Shown here: positions 41,599 to 52,488 of the stretch, piece by piece
Layout: every line of letters begins with the position of its first letter
How positions within the stretch are numbered: position 1 is the first letter of the stretch
DNA from: Steroidobacter gossypii
GTDB taxonomy: Bacteria; Pseudomonadota; Gammaproteobacteria; Steroidobacterales; Steroidobacteraceae
Assembly: GCF_016801985.1 (NCBI RefSeq)
Contig: NZ_JAEVLS010000005.1
Location: forward strand, 620,001-684,000
DNA: 64,000 nt
Reading direction: 5' to 3'
Position numbers and translations under genes: made by a program
The notes under the pieces: generated by a model
Told to the model about the DNA's origin: nothing
What the model saw: only the letters and a program-made list of their open reading frames with translations
Database searches by the model: none

Positions 41599-42648
41599 TT
41601 AAATAGGAGACGGGGCGGACGCGGGACCGCGCAGCGTGTCGAGCGGCCAACGCGCCGTAGCGCGAATCTTCAGATCGTCGTGCTCGCCGGCCGCCAGCCG
41701 GCGATATCCAGCGTACGCGATCATCGCCGCATTGTCGGTACAAAACTCCGGCCGCGGATATAACACGCGCAGCCCGCGACGTTCGCCGAGTGTCTGCAGT
41801 TCAGCCCGCAAGCGACGATTCGCCCCGACCCCGCCAGCGACCACCAGCGTCTTCAATCCGGTCTGTTTCGCGGCGCGCGCGCACTTGGCAACCAACGTCT
41901 CGACCACGGCTTGTTGAAACTCATAGGCCACATCGGCGCGGGTCTGCTCATCCAGGGTTCGGCCGCGAATCGCGACCACCACGGCCGTCTTCAGTCCGCT
42001 GAAACTGAAATCCAATCCCGGCCGGTCGAGCATGGGGCGCGGGAACTCGAAGCCACCCGGTTTACCGTTGTCCGCGAGCCGGGCCAGCGCCGGCCCGCCG
42101 GGATAAGGCAGCCCGAGCATTTTGGCGGTTTTGTCGAAAGCCTCGCCGGCCGCATCGTCCAGCGACGAACCAATGATCCGGTAGTCGCCCAGGCCGCGCA
42201 CTTCCGCCAGCAAGGTATGCCCGCCGGACACCAGCAGTGCCAGGAATGGAAATTCGGGCGCGGTCGCCTCCAGCATGGGCGCGAGTAGATGCCCTTCCAA
42301 ATGATGAACGCCGACCGCTGGCTTGCCCCACGCAAACGCCAGGCTGCGAGCCACGGATGCACCGACCAGCAGCGCCCCCACCAGGCCGGGGCCTGCGGTA
42401 TATGCCACCCCGTCCAGCTCCTTCGGCGCCACTTTCGCCTCGGTCAAGGCCTGCTGAACCAGCGGCAGCAGCTTCTTCACATGATCCCGCGAGGCCAGCT
42501 CGGGAACCACGCCGCCATACACGGCGTGCAGCTTCACCTGACTGTACAGAGCATGGGACAGCAGGCCGCGTTCACCGTCATAAACCGCGGCGGCGGTCTC
42601 GTCGCAGGAGGTTTCGATACCGAGGACTTTCAAGGCAGGCAACGTCAT
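41599..42648 (-). CDS. tsaD: tRNA threonylcarbamoyltransferase TsaD
   Basis: The 349-residue protein is the catalytic subunit for N6-threonylcarbamoyl-adenosine (t6A37) of ANN-decoding tRNAs. Signatures are [18 protein letters not shown] at the N-terminus, the metal-binding HHLEGH near 114-119, [10 protein letters not shown], and the ATP-binding [12 protein letters not shown] near 280-291 with [12 protein letters not shown]. Partners TsaB, TsaC and TsaE are not in the window. As in many gammaproteobacteria it is divergent from rpsU. Confidence 0.96.
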   Translation of the reverse strand: MTLPALKVLGIETSCDETAAAVYDGERGLLSHALYSQVKLHAVYGGVVPELASRDHVKKLLPLVQQALTEAKVAPKELDGVAYTAGPGLVGALLVGASVARSLAFAWGKPAVGVHHLEGHLLAPMLEATAPEFPFLALLVSGGHTLLAEVRGLGDYRIIGSSLDDAAGEAFDKTAKMLGLPYPGGPALARLADNGKPGGFEFPRPMLDRPGLDFSFSGLKTAVVVAIRGRTLDEQTRADVAYEFQQAVVETLVAKCARAAKQTGLKTLVVAGGVGANRRLRAELQTLGERRGLRVLYPRPEFCTDNAAMIAYAGYRRLAAGEHDDLKIRATARWPLDTLRGPASAPSPI

Positions 42649-42696
42649 AAGCCGGATTTGGGGGCACGAAGCTTAAACTCACCGGGCCTCGGGCAC

Positions 42697-42816
42697 CCGG
42701 TAGAAGTGGCTGGGCGGCCCCATCGGGGACCGGCCCGCAGCCGGGTTATTACCGTCAGACCTTTCGGAACGGGCCGCAAGCCAGGGCCGGGCGGGCCTGC
42801 TCCATGGTTCTACCGG
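42697..42816. ncRNA. Possible structured RNA in the tsaD-rpsU intergenic region
   Basis: The 332-bp gap 42649-42980 contains a perfect 9-bp inverted repeat, CCGGTAGAA (42697-42705) and TTCTACCGG (42808-42816), enclosing 102 bases rich in internal stems (for example GGCTG...CAGCC at 42708-42742 with an inner CCCC-ATC-GGGG hairpin, and CCGT...ACGG near 42752-42772). This could be a leader or small RNA on either strand, or an accident of high GC. I recognise no known RNA family. Confidence 0.3.
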
Positions 42817-42980
42817 CAAATTTCCCCGGGGATTTTGCTTTTCGATGCGGGCCCGATTAGACTGCCGCGCTCTCAACCGTCCCCGTACCGTTTCGCCTCG
42901 ACCCGACGCCAGCACATCGGCGCCCGTCGTCGGCCCGAATCGATCGGCGGAGGCGGCCTGTGCAACATTCAGAGGTCCTA

Positions 42981-43208
42981 ATGCCGAGCGTTCGCGTCCG
43001 AGAAAACGAGTACTTCGATGCCGCCTTGCGGCGCTTCAAGCGCGCCTGCGAAAAGGCCGGGGTCCTGACGGAACTGCGCCGCCGGGAATTCTACGAGAAG
43101 CCCACTCAGGAACGTAAACGCAAGAAGGCCGCCGCCGTGAAGCGCCACATGAAGCGCGTCACCCGTGACGGCAGCCGCGGTGGCGCCCGCGCCGCCCGCG
43201 CTTACTGA
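42981..43208 (+). CDS. rpsU: 30S ribosomal protein S21
   Basis: The 75-residue basic protein matches S21: [19 protein letters not shown] at the start, [20 protein letters not shown] in the middle and an Arg/Ala-rich C-terminus. It is needed for translation initiation. The ATG at 42981 is the conserved start; an in-frame start seven codons upstream is not conserved. It is the first gene of the classical rpsU-(yqeY)-dnaG-rpoD operon. Confidence 0.97.
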   Translation: MPSVRVRENEYFDAALRRFKRACEKAGVLTELRRREFYEKPTQERKRKKAAAVKRHMKRVTRDGSRGGARAARAY

Positions 43209-43222
43209 TAGATCTTGTTTCC

Positions 43223-43247
43223 GGGACGGGGCTCGCGGCCCCGTCCC
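43223..43247 (+). terminator. Strong hairpin between rpsU and yqeY
   Basis: GGGACGGGGC and GCCCCGTCCC form a perfect 10-bp stem with a 5-base loop 14 bases after the rpsU stop. There is no T-run, so it is probably an attenuator or an RNA-stability or processing hairpin that lets rpsU be made in excess of dnaG and rpoD. Confidence 0.55.
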
Positions 43248-43285
43248 CGTCGATTCTCCCTCCGTCGATCCCAGCTCCCATAGTC

Positions 43286-43735
43286 ATGTCCTCACTCAAA
43301 GACCGCATCACCGAAGACATGAAGGCCGCGATGAAGGCCAAGGACAGCGAGCGCCTGGGCACCATCCGGATGATCACTTCCGCCATCAAGCAGCGCGAAG
43401 TGGACGAGCGCATTCAGCTCGACGACGCCCAGGTCCTGGCCGTGGTCGAGAAGATGATCAAGACCCGCAAGGAATCCATCGCCCAGTTTCAAAGCGGCGG
43501 TCGCGACGACCTGGTCGCCAAGGAACAGAAGGAAATCGACCTGCTGCAGACCTATATGCCGCAGCAACTCGGTGACGCCGAAGTCGACGCCCTGATCGCC
43601 GAGGCCATCGCCGAATCCGGCGCCTCCTCCATCAAGGAAATGGGCAAGGCCATGGCGTTGCTCAAACAGAAGGCGCAGGGCCGTACCGACATGGCAACCG
43701 CCAGCGCCAAGCTGAAGGCCAAGCTCGGCGGCTGA
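43286..43735 (+). CDS. GatB/YqeY-family protein
   Basis: The 149-residue helical protein matches the YqeY family: MSSLKDRITEDMKAAMKAKD, RLGTIRMITSAIKQREVDER and ETYMP-like LLQTYMPQQLGDAEVDALI, then MGKAMALLKQKAQGRTDMAT. The fold resembles the tRNA-binding tail of GatB amidotransferase, but the stand-alone protein has no amidotransferase site and its role is unclear. It commonly lies between rpsU and dnaG in proteobacteria, as here. Confidence 0.92.
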   Translation: MSSLKDRITEDMKAAMKAKDSERLGTIRMITSAIKQREVDERIQLDDAQVLAVVEKMIKTRKESIAQFQSGGRDDLVAKEQKEIDLLQTYMPQQLGDAEVDALIAEAIAESGASSIKEMGKAMALLKQKAQGRTDMATASAKLKAKLGG

Positions 43736-43784
43736 TCCGTCGGGCCTCTATGCCGGCGGGGTCGCCGCGCATACTCTTGCGTTC

Positions 43785-45551
43785 GTGTCCGGCCTCATCC
43801 CCAAACATTTCATCGAAGAGCTGATCGCTCGGGTCGACCTGGTCGAGCTGATCGGCAGCCGTGTGCCGCTGAAAAAGGCCGGCAAGGAATATAAGGGCTG
43901 CTGCCCGTTCCACGGCGAGAAGACGCCGTCGTTCACGGTGGTCCCGGACAAGAACTTCTATCACTGCTTCGGCTGCGGCGAGCACGGCAACGCGCTCGGC
44001 TTTCTGATGAAGCACGACAATCTCGGCTTCATCGACGCGGTCGAGGATCTCGCCGACCGGGTCGGCGTGGAAGTGCCGCGCGAGCAAACTCCGGGCCAAC
44101 GCCCGCCGCCCTCCGACGCGCTGTTCGCCACGCTGGAGAAGGCGGCCGGTTATTACCGCCACGAGTTGATGAACACGGCTCGGGGTAAGGATTACTTCAA
44201 GTCGCGTGGTATCACCGGCGAGACCGCGGTGGCCTTCGGCCTGGGTTACGCGCCCGATGCGTGGGACTCGATCCTGAAACTGCTGGGCAGCAGCGACGCC
44301 GAGCGCGCACGTTTGTTGCAAGTGGGGCTGATCATCGAGCGGGATAACCGGTCTGGTCATTACGACCGTTTCCGCGATCGAGTCATGTTCCCGATTCGGG
44401 ATGCGCGCGGGCGCACTATCGGTTTTGGCGGGCGAGTGCTCGATAAGGGCGAGCCGAAATACATGAACTCGCCGGAAACGGAACTGTTTCACAAAGGCCG
44501 GGAGCTTTATGGCTTATATGAGGCCCGGCAGGCGACGCGAACCCTGTCGCGGCTGCTGATCGTTGAAGGTTACATGGACGTGGTCCGGCTGCATCAGGCT
44601 GGCATCACGTATGCAGTGGCGACCTTGGGCACCGCCACCACGCCGGAGCATCTGGCACGCGTGTTTCGCATCTGTAACGAGGTGACGTTTTGTTTCGACG
44701 GCGACCGGGCCGGCCGCGCGGCTGCCTGGAAGGCGCTGGAGAACTCCCTGAGCCAGGTGCGCGAGGGTCGGCAGATCCGGTTTTTGTTTCTTCCCGAGGG
44801 CCACGACCCGGATTCTCTGGTGGGCGCCGAAGGCCGTGAAGCGTTCGAGGCCCGGATCAAACAGGCGCTGCCGTTGTCCGAATATTTCATTCAGCAGCTC
44901 AGCTCCCAGGTGGATACACGCACCATCGACGGTCGCGCTCGCCTCGGCGAGTTGGCACGGCCATTGCTCGAGCGCATCCCCACTGGGATCTTCCGCGAGC
45001 TGCTGACAGATGAAGTGGCCAAGGTTGTGGGATTGAAGCGCGACCACATTTCGCTGGTGGCGGGCACGCCGGTCAGCGGGGTCGAAACACGCGAGCCACC
45101 CCGTCATGCGATCAATCGGGGCCCAAGAGTTCAGGCGGGCCGGCGCAATCTGGTGCGCCAGGCGATTCACCTGTTGGTTCACTATCCGGAAATTGCCGAC
45201 AAAGTGGTGCTGAATCCGGCTCTGGCGACGCTCGAGCGGCCCGGAGTCGGCTTGCTGATCGAATTAATCGAGGAACTCGGCCGTCGGCCGTGCGCTAACA
45301 CTGGTGCGCTGCTTGAACGCTGGCGGGACCGCCCCGATGTTGAGCACCTGGCGAAATTGGCCGCACAGGAGTGCCTGGTCGACGCCGCCGGCGCCGCCAA
45401 GGAATTGGCCGGCGCCGTTCAGCAACTGGGCGAGGAAGCGGCCCGGCTGCGCACCGACCTTTTGCTGAAGAAGGCCGGCCTGAGCGAGGCCGAAAAGGTC
45501 GAGCTGCAGGGCCTGCTGGGCCGGAAAACTCCGGTCGATCACGGAGTGTGA
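43785..45551 (+). CDS. dnaG: DNA primase
   Basis: The 588-residue enzyme lays RNA primers for replication. The N-terminal CHC2 zinc finger is seen in GCCPFHGEKTPSF and CFGCGEHGNALGF (about 38-75). The catalytic core has GFGGRVLDKGEPKYMNSPET near 215-234 and the TOPRIM acidic motif LIVEGYMDVVRL near 258-269 with DGDRAGRAA-like FDGDRAGRAAAWK. The C-terminal third is the helicase-binding domain. It uses a GTG start at 43785, 49 bases after yqeY; no in-frame ATG fits upstream. Confidence 0.96.
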   Translation: MSGLIPKHFIEELIARVDLVELIGSRVPLKKAGKEYKGCCPFHGEKTPSFTVVPDKNFYHCFGCGEHGNALGFLMKHDNLGFIDAVEDLADRVGVEVPREQTPGQRPPPSDALFATLEKAAGYYRHELMNTARGKDYFKSRGITGETAVAFGLGYAPDAWDSILKLLGSSDAERARLLQVGLIIERDNRSGHYDRFRDRVMFPIRDARGRTIGFGGRVLDKGEPKYMNSPETELFHKGRELYGLYEARQATRTLSRLLIVEGYMDVVRLHQAGITYAVATLGTATTPEHLARVFRICNEVTFCFDGDRAGRAAAWKALENSLSQVREGRQIRFLFLPEGHDPDSLVGAEGREAFEARIKQALPLSEYFIQQLSSQVDTRTIDGRARLGELARPLLERIPTGIFRELLTDEVAKVVGLKRDHISLVAGTPVSGVETREPPRHAINRGPRVQAGRRNLVRQAIHLLVHYPEIADKVVLNPALATLERPGVGLLIELIEELGRRPCANTGALLERWRDRPDVEHLAKLAAQECLVDAAGAAKELAGAVQQLGEEAARLRTDLLLKKAGLSEAEKVELQGLLGRKTPVDHGV

Positions 45552-45638
45552 CGCGAACCTAGCGCCGGCAAACCGATCCAAGTAAACTGCGCGGTCTTTT
45601 TAAGCCCGCCCATCCCGACAGCACGTGAGGGCCACCAC

Positions 45639-47528
<1,890 letters not shown>

Positions 47529-47537
47529 GCCGAAGAA

Positions 47538-47561
47538 CCCCCTCCCGTGCACGGGAGGGGG
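47538..47561. repeat. GC-rich perfect palindrome, copy 1
   Basis: A 24-bp perfect palindrome (half-site CCCCCTCCCGTG) begins nine bases after the rpoD stop. A related copy sharing the 15-base core CCCCTCCCGTGCACG lies at 52832-52854. Together they suggest a REP-like intergenic palindrome family in this genome. Confidence 0.6.
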
Positions 47562-47578
47562 AACCAAAAATAAATATT

Positions 47579-47612
47579 GTTTCGGGCCCCTGACGGGGCC
47601 CGAAACGTTTTT
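47579..47612 (+). terminator. rpoD rho-independent terminator
   Basis: GTTTCGGGCCCC (47579-47590) and GGGGCCCGAAAC (47595-47606) form a perfect 12-bp stem with a TGAC loop, followed by GTTTTT. This is a textbook intrinsic terminator for the rpsU-dnaG-rpoD operon. Confidence 0.95.
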
Positions 47613-47763
47613 GACATCCGAGTTGATATGGCCCTTGTTCCAACCGGCCGCCGAGCTTGAACTTGGCCGTCCATCCGAGCGGGCGTAAGCGTTGCGCTTG
47701 AGTTCCTGGTTCCGGGTCGGCGACGGAGTGAACAAACAATGCGGTCGCCACAGCGCTCCGTCG

Positions 47764-47831
47764 CTTGAAAACGACATTGCCATCCGCAGTTTCTACAACG
47801 GGAACCGACCACGCGGTCTTGCGTTTTCAAG
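47764..47831 (+). promoter_or_regulatory. Long-range inverted repeat upstream of a micro-ORF
   Basis: CTTGAAAACG (47764-47773) and CGTTTTCAAG (47822-47831) are a perfect 10-bp inverted repeat enclosing 48 bases with an inner CCG...CGG hairpin. It ends 30 bases before a small ORF with a good ribosome-binding site, so it may be a structured leader. The rest of the 47613-47861 gap shows nothing I can name. Confidence 0.35.
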
Positions 47832-47861
47832 TACAGGAAGGATGTTTCGGAGGCTGCTGCA

Positions 47862-47936
47862 ATGAGCCTATTGTTTTATCTGACCTTGTTCATCGTGATG
47901 TGCGTGTTCGGCTGGTCGGTCAAAGGCGCCGGCTGA
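47862..47936 (+). CDS. Candidate 24-residue membrane micro-protein
   Basis: An ATG at 47862 preceded by GGAGG (47849-47853, 8-base spacing) opens a 24-codon frame ending at TGA 47934-47936. The peptide starts MSLLFYLTLFIVMCVFGW and ends SVKGAG, that is, one hydrophobic membrane helix with a short basic tail. The strong ribosome-binding site, membrane-peptide composition and upstream inverted repeat make it a credible small protein. It overlaps the 3-prime end of the convergent YcaQ-type gene by 17 bases. I know no family for it. Confidence 0.5.
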   Translation: MSLLFYLTLFIVMCVFGWSVKGAG

Positions 47937-49146
47937 CCGCCGCCCGCAAGGCTCGCATGAGCTCGCCTTTGCGGCTCGTTACGGTGTAACGCTCCAGTCC
48001 CAACCAACGAGCCAATTCCGTCAGCTGCCGCGCGAGCGGCTCGAGCACCAGCGTCACAGGCACGCCCTGCTCGACGGTTCCGCCCTTGACCTGCAGCACG
48101 CCGCTCTGACGTTCCGATTTCAAGTCGACACGCCCCACGATGCGTTCGCCGAGTAACAGTGGCAGCACGTAATAGCCGTGAGTGCGCTTGTGAATCGGCG
48201 TGTAGATCTCCAGGCGAAAATGGAAGTCGAACAAGCGCTCGGTGCGCTGTCGCTCCCAGATCAACGAATCGAACGGTGATAACAACGCCGCCACATCGGC
48301 GACTGCGGTCGCGCGCGGGATTTTCGCTTCGTGATGCAGATATCCCTGCTGCTTCCAGCCCTCCACGCTGACTGGCACGAGCTTACCGTCCTCGACCAGC
48401 TCACTCAGCCGCGCTGTGGCTTCTTTCGCAGGAAGCCGAAAGTAATCGCGGAGGTCGCGCGCGCTTGCCACGCCCATGGCTCGGGCTCCAATCAACATCA
48501 GCTCGCGCTGTGCCTGCTCTCGTGAAGGCTCAGGCGCATTTCTTATCGATTCTGGAACCACGCGCTCGGTGAGATCGTACAGGCGCTCGAAATTGCGGCG
48601 CCGGGCGGTGGTGACCGCGCCGATCCAGAACAACCATTCCAGGATTTCCTTGCCCTGGCTCCAGCCCCACCAGCTCCCCTTGGATTTGCCAGCGTCCGTC
48701 AACTCGCTCGCGCCCAGCGGTCCGCGTTCACGGATCTGATCCAAGGCGGCGCGCACCAGGTCTTGATGACTGGTGGCGTAGCGCCTGAGTCGGCCCCACG
48801 TACCAACACCCTTGCTGGCGTCATCCATGCGCCAACGAAACAGCGGATACGATTCGATGGGTAACAACGAGGCCTCATGGCCCCAATATTCGAACAGCAG
48901 GCGCTCGTCGTAGGCGGCGCGTTCCAGCAATGTGCTTTTGTAAGGGCCGCGACGCGAGAAGATCGGCAGGTAGTGAGAGCGCACCAGCACGTTGACCGAG
49001 TCGATCTGTACGACGCCCAGACGCCGCACCATATCTGCAAACGCCCGTGCACTGCGCGGCGCGCCGCCTGCGCCAAGAAACTGCTGTGCGGCCAGTGCCG
49101 CCCGTCGCGCTTCGCCGATCGAGAGTGAATCCTTCGCCACACCCAT
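47920..49146 (-). CDS. YcaQ/AlkX-type winged-helix DNA glycosylase
   Basis: The 408-residue protein matches the HTH_42 (YcaQ) family: RRLGVVQIDSVNVLVRSHYL near 41-60 with the conserved Q-D-S, RAAYDERLLFEYWGHEASLL near 76-95, SPFDSLIWERQRTERLFDF near 295-313 and the HKRTHGYYVLPLLLG segment near 324-338. E. coli YcaQ unhooks DNA interstrand crosslinks and removes bulky alkylated bases. The ATG at 49146 is chosen because the conserved part begins just after it; an in-frame extension of 15 codons is possible. It appears monocistronic. Confidence 0.88.
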   Translation of the reverse strand: MGVAKDSLSIGEARRAALAAQQFLGAGGAPRSARAFADMVRRLGVVQIDSVNVLVRSHYLPIFSRRGPYKSTLLERAAYDERLLFEYWGHEASLLPIESYPLFRWRMDDASKGVGTWGRLRRYATSHQDLVRAALDQIRERGPLGASELTDAGKSKGSWWGWSQGKEILEWLFWIGAVTTARRRNFERLYDLTERVVPESIRNAPEPSREQAQRELMLIGARAMGVASARDLRDYFRLPAKEATARLSELVEDGKLVPVSVEGWKQQGYLHHEAKIPRATAVADVAALLSPFDSLIWERQRTERLFDFHFRLEIYTPIHKRTHGYYVLPLLLGERIVGRVDLKSERQSGVLQVKGGTVEQGVPVTLVLEPLARQLTELARWLGLERYTVTSRKGELMRALRAAVSRRL

Positions 49147-49244
49147 GAAGCCAGCATCCCGACAGTCAGGAAGCACGCAGTGTAGCCGCAAACCCTGACC
49201 GCGCCCGCCGACTTTAGGCGCGCCTCACTGTTACATCGCGTGGC

Positions 49245-50348
49245 TTACATGGCGTTCGATGTCGCAGTGACTGACGTGTCGGCGTGCCGCGGCTGTTTCA
49301 ATCGCCACCATGGCTGAGCCGCCTGATATCGATCCAATCGCACCGCCTCGCCAATGCGCGGCATGGTGAGACGAACGCCATGTTGAGCCGACAGCGCCAG
49401 CATCTTCTCCATGGGCTCGTCCCACGAATGGAACGCGAGGTCGAAGGTCGCGTTGTGAATCGGCAGCAGCCAATCGCCCCCCAGATCGCGATGCGCCTGT
49501 ATGACCTGTTCGGGCAGCATGTGCACACCCGCCCAGCGCTCGTCGTATGCGCCCGCTTCCAGCAATGTGAGATCGAAGGGCCCGTGCCGCCGGCCGATTT
49601 CGGCGAAGCCGTCGAAATAGCCGGTGTCGCCACTGAAAAACAAACGATGGTTGCCGGTGTAGATGACCCATGACACCCACAAAGTCGGGTTCTTCTCGAA
49701 AAAGCTCCGACCGGAAAAATGTTGCGCCGGGGTGGCGGTGAACTGCAGTCCGTCCACCTCGACAGTCTGCCACCAGTCGAGCTGCCGGACGCGCTCGGCG
49801 CCGATGCCCCAGCCAATCAAACGATCGCCCACGCCCAGCGGCGCGAGGAACACATCGGTCTTGGCGGCGAGTTTGACGACGGTGTCGCGGTCGAGATGAT
49901 CGAAGTGGTCGTGCGACAGGATCACTGCCGCGATCGGTGGCAGGTCCTCGAGCGCGATCGGCGTCGGCGTAAAACGTTTCGGCCCGGCCCATTGCACCGG
50001 CGAGGCGCGCTCGGAAAAGACCGGATCGGTCATCCAGAACTTGCCATTCAGCTTCATCAGCACGGTCGAGTGACCGAGCCGATAGATCGTGCCATCCGCC
50101 GCCCTGCGCAACTGATCCTGGGTCAACGGCGTCACCGACAAGGCCTCCGGCGGCTCGGTCCGGCTGGAATCCTTGAACATGAACTGCCACCACAGTTTCA
50201 TCAGCTGCCAGCCGCCCGGCTGTTTCGGCGCCGTGGCATTGTGAAATTGACCGTCGCGAAACCGGGCCGATCGATACCTGGGCTCATCGCCGTAAGCCGT
50301 GCTCATAGCCACAACTCCCAATAACAACACCCAACCATGAAGGCGCAT
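49245..50348 (-). CDS. Metallo-beta-lactamase-fold hydrolase (NAPE-PLD/RomA-like)
   Basis: The 367-residue protein has a signal peptide (about 1-20, ending AYGD) and then an MBL fold. The zinc motif AVILSHDHFDHLD near residue 142-154 supplies HxHxDH; further ligands are in TPAQHFSG near 202-209, FFSGDTGYFDGF near 232-243 and IHNATFDLAFHSWD near 290-303. The sequence resembles the NAPE-hydrolysing phospholipase D / outer-membrane RomA group, and beta-lactamase activity is unlikely. A phospholipid-type substrate is inferred from the family. Confidence 0.85.
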   Translation of the reverse strand: MRLHGWVLLLGVVAMSTAYGDEPRYRSARFRDGQFHNATAPKQPGGWQLMKLWWQFMFKDSSRTEPPEALSVTPLTQDQLRRAADGTIYRLGHSTVLMKLNGKFWMTDPVFSERASPVQWAGPKRFTPTPIALEDLPPIAAVILSHDHFDHLDRDTVVKLAAKTDVFLAPLGVGDRLIGWGIGAERVRQLDWWQTVEVDGLQFTATPAQHFSGRSFFEKNPTLWVSWVIYTGNHRLFFSGDTGYFDGFAEIGRRHGPFDLTLLEAGAYDERWAGVHMLPEQVIQAHRDLGGDWLLPIHNATFDLAFHSWDEPMEKMLALSAQHGVRLTMPRIGEAVRLDRYQAAQPWWRLKQPRHADTSVTATSNAM

Positions 50349-50435
50349 GGGTGGATATGTTGCACCGAGAGACTTAGCTGGGCGTTAGGCGAAGCTGGCG
50401 GATCCTTGCCTGTTCCTCCACAGGTGCGGGGCGCA

Positions 50436-52274
50436 TCAACCCAGCGGATAAAACTGCGGCAGCACCCAGCTCAGCGCCAGCCACATGATGATGGTGAGCG
50501 GCAAGCCGACGCGCACGAAGTCGCCGAAACTATAACCGCCCGCGCTGTACACCAGCAGATTGCAATTGTCCGCCATGGGCGTCGAATAACCCATGTTCAC
50601 ACCGAACATCACCGCCAGCACGAACGGTTCCGGCGGCAGTCCCAACTGACGCGCAAGCTCGATCGCAATGGGCGTGCCGATGACGGCCGCGGCGCTGTTG
50701 GAAATCACGCTGCTCATGATGGCCATGAACAGCATGGTGCTGCTCAAGACAGCCACCGGCGGCAGCGACTTGGCCACTACCGCACCGACCTGCGCAACGA
50801 AGGCCGCGCCACCCGTAGAAACAAGCGCGAGGCTCAGCGCCAAGCTCGCCACGGTGAGGCAGATCATCGACGAGTCCAACGCGCGCGTGGCATTCCGCCA
50901 TTTCAGGCAACCTGTCGCCACCATCACCAACACACCGCAGATCGCGGCAATCGCGACCGGAGCGATCCGCAAGGACGCGACCAGAACGATGCCCGCCATG
51001 ATGGCCAACGCGAGCGGCGCCTTGGCGGTGAGCGGCACATTGCTGGTCGCATCGAGCACCAGCAACTCGCTGCGCCGCTTGAGCGCCTCGATCTGCTCGG
51101 CCGGGCCCTGCACGAGCAGCACGTCGCCGACACCGAGCCGCACATCGCGCAGCGGCGTCTGGTGACTCAGCGATTCGTCTTCGCCCGGCCGATGCACGGC
51201 GAGCGGAATCAGTTGGTAGTGCCAGTCGAAGTTGGCCTGCGCCAGGGTTCGATCGCGCAATGGCGACGCTGGGGTCAGCACCAACTCGGCGGTCTGTTGA
51301 TCCGGCGCGGTCAACGGATGTTCCGCGTCCACCCGCACATCGCCCGAAAACAAGGTCGCGCCCAACACGCGCGAATATTCCATCAAGCGTTCGGATGTAT
51401 CGCGCACCACCAGCTGGTCGCCGGGCCGGAGCGACATGTCCGGCAGCGGCGTGATCACCAGCTCGGGCGGACGCCGCACCGACAGCACGTGCATTTCGCC
51501 CTGGGTGAGCTTCTTGGCATCGGCCAGCGTCTTGCCGATGACGGGACTGGCCTCGCTCAGATGCAGCTGGGCATCGAAAATGCGCGGCGACGCATTCACG
51601 AACGAAGGCGCCTTGTCCGGCAGCAGGCGCGGCGCGATCAACCACAGGAACAGCAAGCCTGGGATCGCCGCCAACGCGGCCGGCGCAATGAAGTCGAACA
51701 TATGGAAACGCTCGATGCCGAGACTCGCGGCGCTGCCGATGACCAGCAGGTTCAGCGAGGTGCCGATCGGCGTGCCCATGCCCCCGATCTGCGAGGCGAA
51801 GGTCATGGGCATGAGCAGCTTGGACGGCGACATGTTCGAACGCATGGCCACCGCCGTCAGGATGGGGATCATCAACACGACCTGCGGCGTGTTGTTCATG
51901 AACGCGCTGATGAAGGCCGTGACGAACAGCACCACGCCCATCGCGAGCAGCGGACTGAGCTGCCAGACCCGATGCACCACCCGGCCGATCGGCTGCAGCG
52001 CGCCGGTGCTCACCAGCCCCTGACTGGCCATCATCAGGGCGCAGATGGCGATCAGCGCCTCGTTGCCGAAGCCGGCGAAAAACCGCGTCGGGTCGAGCGC
52101 CTCGCCCTCCGGGCCGGGAAACGGGAACAGGCTGAAGCCGATGGCGAGCACCGCCACCACCAGCAGACTGGAGGTCTCAATAGGAATCGAGTCGCGCGAG
52201 AACAGGTACAGCGCGACTAGGGTGAGGAGCATGACGGCGATCGCGTGCGGTTCGGGCATGGGGATCGGGGTCAT
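50436..52274 (-). CDS. SLC13/DASS-family anion transporter with two RCK_C domains
   Basis: The 612-residue membrane protein has a divalent-anion:Na symporter (CitMHS/ArsB superfamily) scaffold. Helix-rich halves (FAGFGNEALIAICALMMASQG; FISAFMNNTPQVVLMIPI and, in the second half, SVISNSAAAVIGTPIAI) each contain the SNT-like helical-hairpin motif. Between them lie two TrkA-C/RCK_C regulatory domains (about 215-295 and 310-385). Such SLC13-RCK proteins (YfbS, SdcS-like) move sulfate, dicarboxylates or other anions; the substrate is not clear. It is transcribed alone. Confidence 0.88.
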   Translation of the reverse strand: MTPIPMPEPHAIAVMLLTLVALYLFSRDSIPIETSSLLVVAVLAIGFSLFPFPGPEGEALDPTRFFAGFGNEALIAICALMMASQGLVSTGALQPIGRVVHRVWQLSPLLAMGVVLFVTAFISAFMNNTPQVVLMIPILTAVAMRSNMSPSKLLMPMTFASQIGGMGTPIGTSLNLLVIGSAASLGIERFHMFDFIAPAALAAIPGLLFLWLIAPRLLPDKAPSFVNASPRIFDAQLHLSEASPVIGKTLADAKKLTQGEMHVLSVRRPPELVITPLPDMSLRPGDQLVVRDTSERLMEYSRVLGATLFSGDVRVDAEHPLTAPDQQTAELVLTPASPLRDRTLAQANFDWHYQLIPLAVHRPGEDESLSHQTPLRDVRLGVGDVLLVQGPAEQIEALKRRSELLVLDATSNVPLTAKAPLALAIMAGIVLVASLRIAPVAIAAICGVLVMVATGCLKWRNATRALDSSMICLTVASLALSLALVSTGGAAFVAQVGAVVAKSLPPVAVLSSTMLFMAIMSSVISNSAAAVIGTPIAIELARQLGLPPEPFVLAVMFGVNMGYSTPMADNCNLLVYSAGGYSFGDFVRVGLPLTIIMWLALSWVLPQFYPLG

Positions 52275-52488
52275 CGCCGTCCAATGGTCGGCGCTGTGCG
52301 ACGGTTCCAGGTGGGTAACAGGGGTCGGGTAGAATACCCTACTGGCGCGCCCTTACCCGGGCCCGCATTACGGTTAAGTCGCGAGAATTCAGAACCCTCG
52401 CTACCGCGCTATGTGAACTGCGTTGCATGTGGAGCAGCGCAGCTCTGGCAGCATCCACTGGTCGAAGCTGAACGAGGGCCCGAGCATC

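Noticed and set aside
42960-42980. Seven-codon upstream extension of rpsU
   Set aside because: S21 proteins begin at MPSVRV; the extension is not part of the conserved protein.
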